From Polyangia bacterium (GTDB lineage Bacteria; Myxococcota_A; Polyangia; Polyangiales; Polyangiaceae): a DNA stretch of 8,730 bases. The position numbers and the translations under genes were made by a program. Positions within the stretch are counted from its first letter, which is position 1. Every line of letters begins with the position of its first letter. Shown piece after piece: positions 4,895-8,730 of the stretch. The notes under the pieces are model-generated. The model did not search any database, was not told the origin of the DNA, and saw only the letters and a list, made by a program, of their open reading frames with translations. The stretch covers positions 1 to 8,730 of the forward strand of contig JAUIKB010000188.1 of NCBI GenBank assembly GCA_030430975.1. The letters are read 5' to 3'.

Positions 4895-6817
4895 ATGACA
4901 CAGCAGGCTGAACGACGAGCGCAGGGCGTAAAGCGCGTCCCCGTAGAGACACTGGTGGAAATCTGCGGGCGGGAGCCCGGTATTCCGGCGTTCGAGGCTG
5001 AGTCCGTAGAGGTCAGCGACCGAGGGCTGCGCGTTCGGACCGCGTATCTGCCAGAACAGGGCGCCCCGCTGGTCTGCCGTTTTGAGGACCGCGGCCGCGA
5101 GATACTTGTGGAGGGCGAGGTCGCATGGTCGCAGGATAGCGGCGAGACAGGTGAGTTTGGTATTCGCTTCACAGCGCTGGACGCGGGGAGCGTAGATGCG
5201 CTCCGCGACATGTGCGGCGTTCCCAGCGGAGAGCCAGAACCCGAGCCCGAGGCGCCGCCTGAGGAGATCGCTGAAGAGCCTTCCCCCGAGCAGCTGCTAC
5301 GTCGGTCACTTCGCACCGAGGGCTCGCGCGTCAAGTTGCACATCGACGGCTTGGGTTCGCCGATGAAGGCCCGAGTCCGAAAGGGCAACGGCGGCCGTGT
5401 GAGCGTTGGCTCCAACCTCGAGTTTCTGAAAGTCGGGCGTAGTCTAGAGCTGGAGAACCTCGAAGTGGGCGGAACGGCGGGTGCCGAGATCGATGGCGTG
5501 ACCGTCATGGTCGATCCGCAGTCCCAGGTTCCGCAGCTCGTGGTGAGCCTTCGCTATCAGCAGCCGTTCGATGAGACGCCGGCACCGCAGGCCGAGCAGG
5601 ACGATCATTTTGCTTCGCCGATTCCGCCGACGCACATGGCGGCTCGTGAGCCCTCGGTGGACCCGCTAGACGATCTGGGGCCGGACGAAGATTTCACGGA
5701 GTCCGACGAGGACTTCGACGAAGACGACGGTGCCATGTTCAAGAGCAAGTTCGCGAGCAAGACCACCGACGTGGCTCGCACCACCGGAGCTGCGCTAGCC
5801 AAATTCGGCGCGTCGGCGAAGGTTGGCATGGGCAAACTGTTCAAGGGCGCGGGCGAGAAGGTCGTCGAGCTGCGTCAGCAGAACGCTGAGAAGAAGAAGC
5901 AGCCGGTACGCCAGCGCCGCACCACCTCGATGCCGCCGAGCGGCGTGCTCTCGTCGGATGGTCGGCGTCTGAGGCCTCAGCGATCCCAGCGTGGCGCTCC
6001 CGTTCAGGCATCGGAACCGCAGCCAGTCGCCGAAGAGAGTCCGCTCAAGTCGAAGAAGGCACGTCGAATAGCGATGATCGGCGGTGGCGCTGTGCTCCTG
6101 ATCGCCGGTGGCGTGTTTGCGATGAAGAAACCCGCCGACCCGCCGGGCGCGACTGCCAAGACTGGCCCCGCCGAGGTAACGGTCGCCGCCAATCAGGATG
6201 TGACCGCAGTAGACGAGCAGGGCGACCCGATCATGCAGCCGCCGGCCGCTTCGAAAGGCAAGCCCGCCGCGCCCCTCGCCGGTGGCGATAAGGCGCTCGA
6301 CGAAGATCCCACGAACGCTACCGCACAAGTGCCGCTGTTCGGGCCCACGCCGATGGCGACAATGGAGCCTGCACCACTAGGCGCCCCCCCCGAAGCGCCG
6401 GTCGACGATACGCCGACCGTTGCCGATGAACTGTGGGGTGACGACAAGAAGGCGGAGGGTGCTGGCGCGCCGGAGCAAAAGGCCGATCCGAACAGCGTGA
6501 CACCATGGGGCCGAGGTCGAGTACGCCTGCCCATCATTCACCGAGTTCGCCTGGATGCGCCCGGCGGGGCACTTCAGGGCGCGATCAGCCCGACCGGCTT
6601 CACGGTGATAGTGCCGGGGCGCAAGGCGATGCAAAGCGCCAACGGGATCGCCAAACGCGATAAGCGGATCCTCTCGGTTAAGAGCGCCAACACCGCGCAA
6701 GGTGCTCAGTTTACGTTCAAGTTCCGCGGGCCGATCCCGGGATACCGAGTGCGCTTGCGCAAGGACACCGTCCAGTTCCTGATCAGCTCGCCGGCGAGCA
6801 AAGTCGCGGCCCGCTAG
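4895..6817 (+). CDS. PilZ-type domain / transmembrane / AMIN-like domain protein
   Basis: This is a 640-residue predicted single-pass membrane protein. Residues about 6-108 resemble a PilZ domain, the c-di-GMP receptor fold: Arg-rich start ERRAQGVKRVPVE, then EVSDRGL at 39-45, and a strand-rich end with EFGIRF. The ligand motif is degenerate: Arg7/Arg8 and Arg14 instead of RxxxR, and ExSxxG instead of D/NxSxxG, so c-di-GMP binding is uncertain. Residues 131-222 form a second strand-rich segment, possibly a ligand-motif-less PilZ barrel. An acidic block (about 254-279) is followed by an Ala/Gly/Lys helix-like stretch (about 283-335). KSKKARR precedes one hydrophobic segment at 391-410, giving N-in/C-out topology. 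A Pro/Ala-rich linker then leads to residues 542-632, which resemble an AMIN domain, a periplasmic family associated with peptidoglycan (RVRLPIIHRVRLDAPGG, TGFTVIVPGR, RILSVKSANT, YRVRLRKDTVQFLIS). The 94-residue protein gene follows 85 bp downstream. The AMIN assignment is by eye. Confidence 0.85.
   Translation: MTQQAERRAQGVKRVPVETLVEICGREPGIPAFEAESVEVSDRGLRVRTAYLPEQGAPLVCRFEDRGREILVEGEVAWSQDSGETGEFGIRFTALDAGSVDALRDMCGVPSGEPEPEPEAPPEEIAEEPSPEQLLRRSLRTEGSRVKLHIDGLGSPMKARVRKGNGGRVSVGSNLEFLKVGRSLELENLEVGGTAGAEIDGVTVMVDPQSQVPQLVVSLRYQQPFDETPAPQAEQDDHFASPIPPTHMAAREPSVDPLDDLGPDEDFTESDEDFDEDDGAMFKSKFASKTTDVARTTGAALAKFGASAKVGMGKLFKGAGEKVVELRQQNAEKKKQPVRQRRTTSMPPSGVLSSDGRRLRPQRSQRGAPVQASEPQPVAEESPLKSKKARRIAMIGGGAVLLIAGGVFAMKKPADPPGATAKTGPAEVTVAANQDVTAVDEQGDPIMQPPAASKGKPAAPLAGGDKALDEDPTNATAQVPLFGPTPMATMEPAPLGAPPEAPVDDTPTVADELWGDDKKAEGAGAPEQKADPNSVTPWGRGRVRLPIIHRVRLDAPGGALQGAISPTGFTVIVPGRKAMQSANGIAKRDKRILSVKSANTAQGAQFTFKFRGPIPGYRVRLRKDTVQFLISSPASKVAAR
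6384..6391. repeat. C8 homopolymer within the PilZ-AMIN coding region
   Basis: Eight consecutive C bases encode Ala497-Pro498-Pro499 in the periplasmic Pro/Ala linker. A one-base slip would shift the frame before the AMIN-like domain. Confidence 0.9.
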
Positions 6818-6891
6818 ATCCACCGGTTTGCTGAATCGGCGCAACTATCCCGTGGTCGGCAGCGCCGTATTCACTGCTACGCTCCCGACCT

Positions 6892-6896
6892 AGGAG
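6892..6896 (+). promoter_or_regulatory. Shine-Dalgarno AGGAG that sets the GTG start at 6903
   Basis: AGGAG with a 6-base spacer lies directly before GTG 6903. It is good evidence that this short gene is translated and does not start at an internal ATG. Confidence 0.8.
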
Positions 6897-6902
6897 TCTA
6901 CG

Positions 6903-7187
6903 GTGGCGGCTGACGATGAGGACGACGACTTCGACAGTCGAGCTACGATCAATTTGGGAGCAGAACCGGCACCCCAAAATCCGCACCGGGCGGCGACCGT
7001 TGTCGACCCTGAACGCGCGATGAAGGTTGCTGAGCTACGGATCCTGGCGCAACAAGCTCGCGCTGCCCAGGCCGCGCAGGCGCCGTCCACGCCAGCGCAG
7101 TCTTCCACATGGAAGCTCTGGCTGGCGTTGTGCGTGGCTCTAGCGGTTCTGATAGGTGCCACTGCTGCGCTGCTGACCGGTTGGTGA
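6903..7187 (+). CDS. Small acidic protein with C-terminal membrane anchor, unknown function
   Basis: This 94-residue protein starts at GTG 6903, supported by a well-placed AGGAG. The N-terminus is strongly acidic (seven Asp/Glu among residues 4-11). Residues 12-35 contain two threonine motifs, RATINL (Thr15) and ATVVDPE (Thr32). Residues 36-60 form an Ala/Gln/Arg-rich stretch of helical character. Residues 71-92 are one hydrophobic helix ending two residues before the C-terminus. There is no signal peptide, so a tail-anchored topology with the acidic part in the cytoplasm is predicted. It lies 85 bp downstream of the PilZ-AMIN gene on the same strand, with no clear terminator between them, so it may share the transcript. 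I do not recognise a family. Its threonines would suit FHA-domain recognition if phosphorylated (see findings), but that is inference. It converges on tsaD with a 65-bp gap. Confidence 0.82.
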   Translation: MAADDEDDDFDSRATINLGAEPAPQNPHRAATVVDPERAMKVAELRILAQQARAAQAAQAPSTPAQSSTWKLWLALCVALAVLIGATAALLTGW

Positions 7188-7252
7188 ACGGATGATTCGC
7201 TGGCGGCAGATGCGCGGCGCCCCAGGCGATCGGTGTTGCGCTTCAGTACGCG

Positions 7253-8320
7253 CTACGGACGAGCACGACGACCGCCACCCTTGCGCGTGACGCGCGGCAA
7301 GCAAGTTTTGGTGTTCATCGTCAACACGCCGGTGTCGTCGTGTCCGAGGGCCAGGCGCTTGGTGCCGGCGTAGGCGATCATGGCAGCGTTGTCCGTACAG
7401 CTCTTGAAGGGCGGGACGATGACGCGGATGCCGTGTTTGGCGCCTGCGGCAGCGCAGCGCGTCCGCAGCTCGCCGTTCGCCGCAACGCCGCCGCCTAGGA
7501 CGATCGTAGGTGTTTCGGTGACCCGTGAGGCGCGCACCGCCTTTCGGACCAACGTATCGACGGCGCGTCGCTGAAATGCTGCACAGATATCGCGCAGATG
7601 CTGGTCGTCGCCAGGCAAGCCGTGTTTCTTGATGTGCCGCGCCACGCTCGTTTTCAAGCCGCTGAAGCTAAACTCGAGTGAATCCCGGCGGGCCATCGGC
7701 CGAGCCAACTCTATCGCGTCCGGATCGCCCTCTTTGGCCAGGCGATCGATCACGGGACCGCCCGGGTACCCGAGGCCGAGCATTTTGGCGACCTTGTCGA
7801 ACGCTTCCCCCGCGGCATCGTCCCGCGTGGCCCCGAGTTCGTGGATTTGCTCGGGCTGGGGACCGGTCACGCGATACAGCGCGGTGTGACCGCCTGACGC
7901 TAACAGCGCGATGTACGGCAGTTCGGGCTTGGCGCTGTCTTCGAGCCCGGGGTGCTGTAGGTACACAGCCAGCAGGTGGCCGATCAGGTGGTCGACGCCG
8001 ACGATCGGAAGGCCGACGGACCACGCCAACGCCTGCGCCGTTTGAACACCGACGAGCAACGCTCCGGCTAGGCCGGGTCGACATGTCACGGCGATCCCAT
8101 CGAGCTGATCGAACCGAAGCTCTGCTCGATTGACGGCTTCGGTGATCACCGGCACCACGTTGGTCAGGTGCGCACGGGACGCGAGTTCTGGCACGACGCC
8201 GCCGTACTTTGCATGTACGTCGATCTGGCTCTGGACCACGTCGCTCAGAACCACGCCTTGCTCTGTGACGACCGCGGCGGCCGTTTCGTCGCACGATGTC
8301 TCGACGCCTAGAACCTTCAC
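7253..8320 (-). CDS. tsaD: tRNA N6-adenosine threonylcarbamoyltransferase TsaD
   Basis: This 355-residue protein is a full-length TsaD (Kae1/YgjD/Gcp family). The enzyme transfers the threonylcarbamoyl group from TC-AMP to A37 of tRNAs reading ANN codons, in the cytoplasm with TsaB and TsaE. Motifs in order are GVETSCDETAAA (5-16), VVPELASRAHL (42-52), metal-binding HLIGH with His111 and His115, SGGHT (142-146), DDAAGEAFDKVAKMLGLGYPGGP (start 167), FSFSGLKT (217-224), GGGVAANG (276-283) and CTDNAAMIA with metal-binding Asp310. The C-terminus ends in a short basic tail (KGGGRRARP). The common GPGL motif reads CRPGL at 80-84, a substitution I believe also occurs in other lineages. The start is GTG 8320, 1 bp after the stop of the upstream gene, which implies translation coupling; no strong Shine-Dalgarno is visible. 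TsaB and TsaE are not in the window. Confidence 0.98.
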   Translation of the reverse strand: MKVLGVETSCDETAAAVVTEQGVVLSDVVQSQIDVHAKYGGVVPELASRAHLTNVVPVITEAVNRAELRFDQLDGIAVTCRPGLAGALLVGVQTAQALAWSVGLPIVGVDHLIGHLLAVYLQHPGLEDSAKPELPYIALLASGGHTALYRVTGPQPEQIHELGATRDDAAGEAFDKVAKMLGLGYPGGPVIDRLAKEGDPDAIELARPMARRDSLEFSFSGLKTSVARHIKKHGLPGDDQHLRDICAAFQRRAVDTLVRKAVRASRVTETPTIVLGGGVAANGELRTRCAAAGAKHGIRVIVPPFKSCTDNAAMIAYAGTKRLALGHDDTGVLTMNTKTCLPRVTRKGGGRRARP

Positions 8321-8321
8321 G

Positions 8322-8730
8322 CTAGAAACCGCATGTCCCGGTCCGCCGCGTTAGCGGGAATACAGCGAAGCCCGGGCGCGCGGGTTTGGAACCGATCGGG
8401 TTCGGAGATGCGTTCTTGAGCAATCGCACTTCGACGTTGTCGTTGCTCATCAGCGAGACGACCACGAGCATCGAGCCGCGGCAGCTCGACTCGGCCCACG
8501 CCAAGATATTTTGCTCCCGCCCGTCGCCGAAGTTCAAGGTGAATAGCGGATCATGGCTGATCTCTTTGATAGCGACGAGCCGCGCTTCCTCGAACGTCGC
8601 CTGTGGTGCGCACGGTCCCTCCGTGTCGTCTGTGGATATCGCCCCCGGCACGCGGTCGAGCTGGGCGGTGTCCAAGCGAAGTCGCAGCCGGAGATTGTTC
8701 CGAAAACCGTCCTCGTCCACGGGCGTTCGC
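8322..8730 (-). CDS. Unrecognised protein upstream of tsaD (5' end beyond window)
   Basis: The frame is open from the right edge to a TAG at 8324-8322, giving at least 136 codons. An internal GTG at 8720 could be a start, but no Shine-Dalgarno precedes it and the frame continues past the edge, so I treat the gene as 5'-partial. The visible part has alternating hydrophobic/charged strand-like segments (NNLRLRLRLD, LFTLNFGDG, MLVVVSLMS, VEVRLLKNA), three cysteines and no transmembrane segment. I recognise no domain. The 1-bp spacing to tsaD argues for one transcript and supports the gene being real. The overlapping 60-codon frame ending at 8317 is a shadow. Confidence 0.6.
   Translation of the reverse strand, partial: RTPVDEDGFRNNLRLRLRLDTAQLDRVPGAISTDDTEGPCAPQATFEEARLVAIKEISHDPLFTLNFGDGREQNILAWAESSCRGSMLVVVSLMSNDNVEVRLLKNASPNPIGSKPARPGFAVFPLTRRTGTCGF

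Noticed and set aside
8069..8083. CRPGL in place of the usual GPGL motif in TsaD.
   Set aside because: All metal-binding and other catalytic motifs are intact, and from memory an Arg at this position occurs in TsaD of other lineages, so it is not evidence of a defective enzyme.

Overview
This GC-rich window (no tRNA, rRNA, CRISPR array or insertion sequence seen) is a chromosomal stretch densely packed with protein genes, probably from a member of Myxococcota or a related deltaproteobacterial lineage. That placement is an inference. It rests on the mix of gene types: a secreted SUMF1-type domain protein with LysM, a Cys-rich lipoprotein with a glycine-rich tail, FHA and PilZ proteins with long disordered linkers, an orphan Hpt protein, and high GC at third codon positions. 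No marker gene other than tsaD is present.

Layout. Positions 1-2068 hold three minus-strand genes. In order of transcription they are an orphan Hpt phosphotransfer protein (2068-1718), an exported SUMF1-fold/LysM protein (1650-679), and a Cys-rich, Gly-rich probable lipoprotein (610 to beyond position 1). The gaps of 67 and 68 bp allow co-transcription but do not prove it. Divergent from Hpt is a flavoprotein of the vanillyl-alcohol oxidase/p-cresol methylhydroxylase family (2137-3693, plus strand). It converges, with an 11-bp gap, on a tandem-FHA protein with a C-terminal membrane anchor (4724-3705, minus strand). A 170-bp divergent spacer separates the FHA gene from a 640-residue PilZ-TM-AMIN-like protein (4895-6817, plus strand). 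That gene is followed by a 94-residue acidic protein with a C-terminal membrane anchor (6903-7187, plus strand). These converge on tsaD (8320-7253, minus strand), which lies 1 bp downstream of an unrecognised gene running off the right edge (8730-8322).

How the genes may work together. tsaD is a housekeeping gene for the t6A tRNA modification. The centre of the window (FHA-FHA-TM, PilZ-TM-AMIN-like, small acidic membrane protein) looks like a candidate envelope-signalling cluster. It combines cytoplasmic phospho-threonine readers, a cytoplasmic PilZ-type domain coupled across the membrane to a possible peptidoglycan-binding domain, and a small membrane-anchored protein with possible FHA-ligand threonines. 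On the left, an Hpt protein is followed by a predicted peptidoglycan-binding LysM protein. A link between these two cell-envelope themes is inference only. No kinase, response regulator, diguanylate cyclase or cytochrome partner lies in the window.
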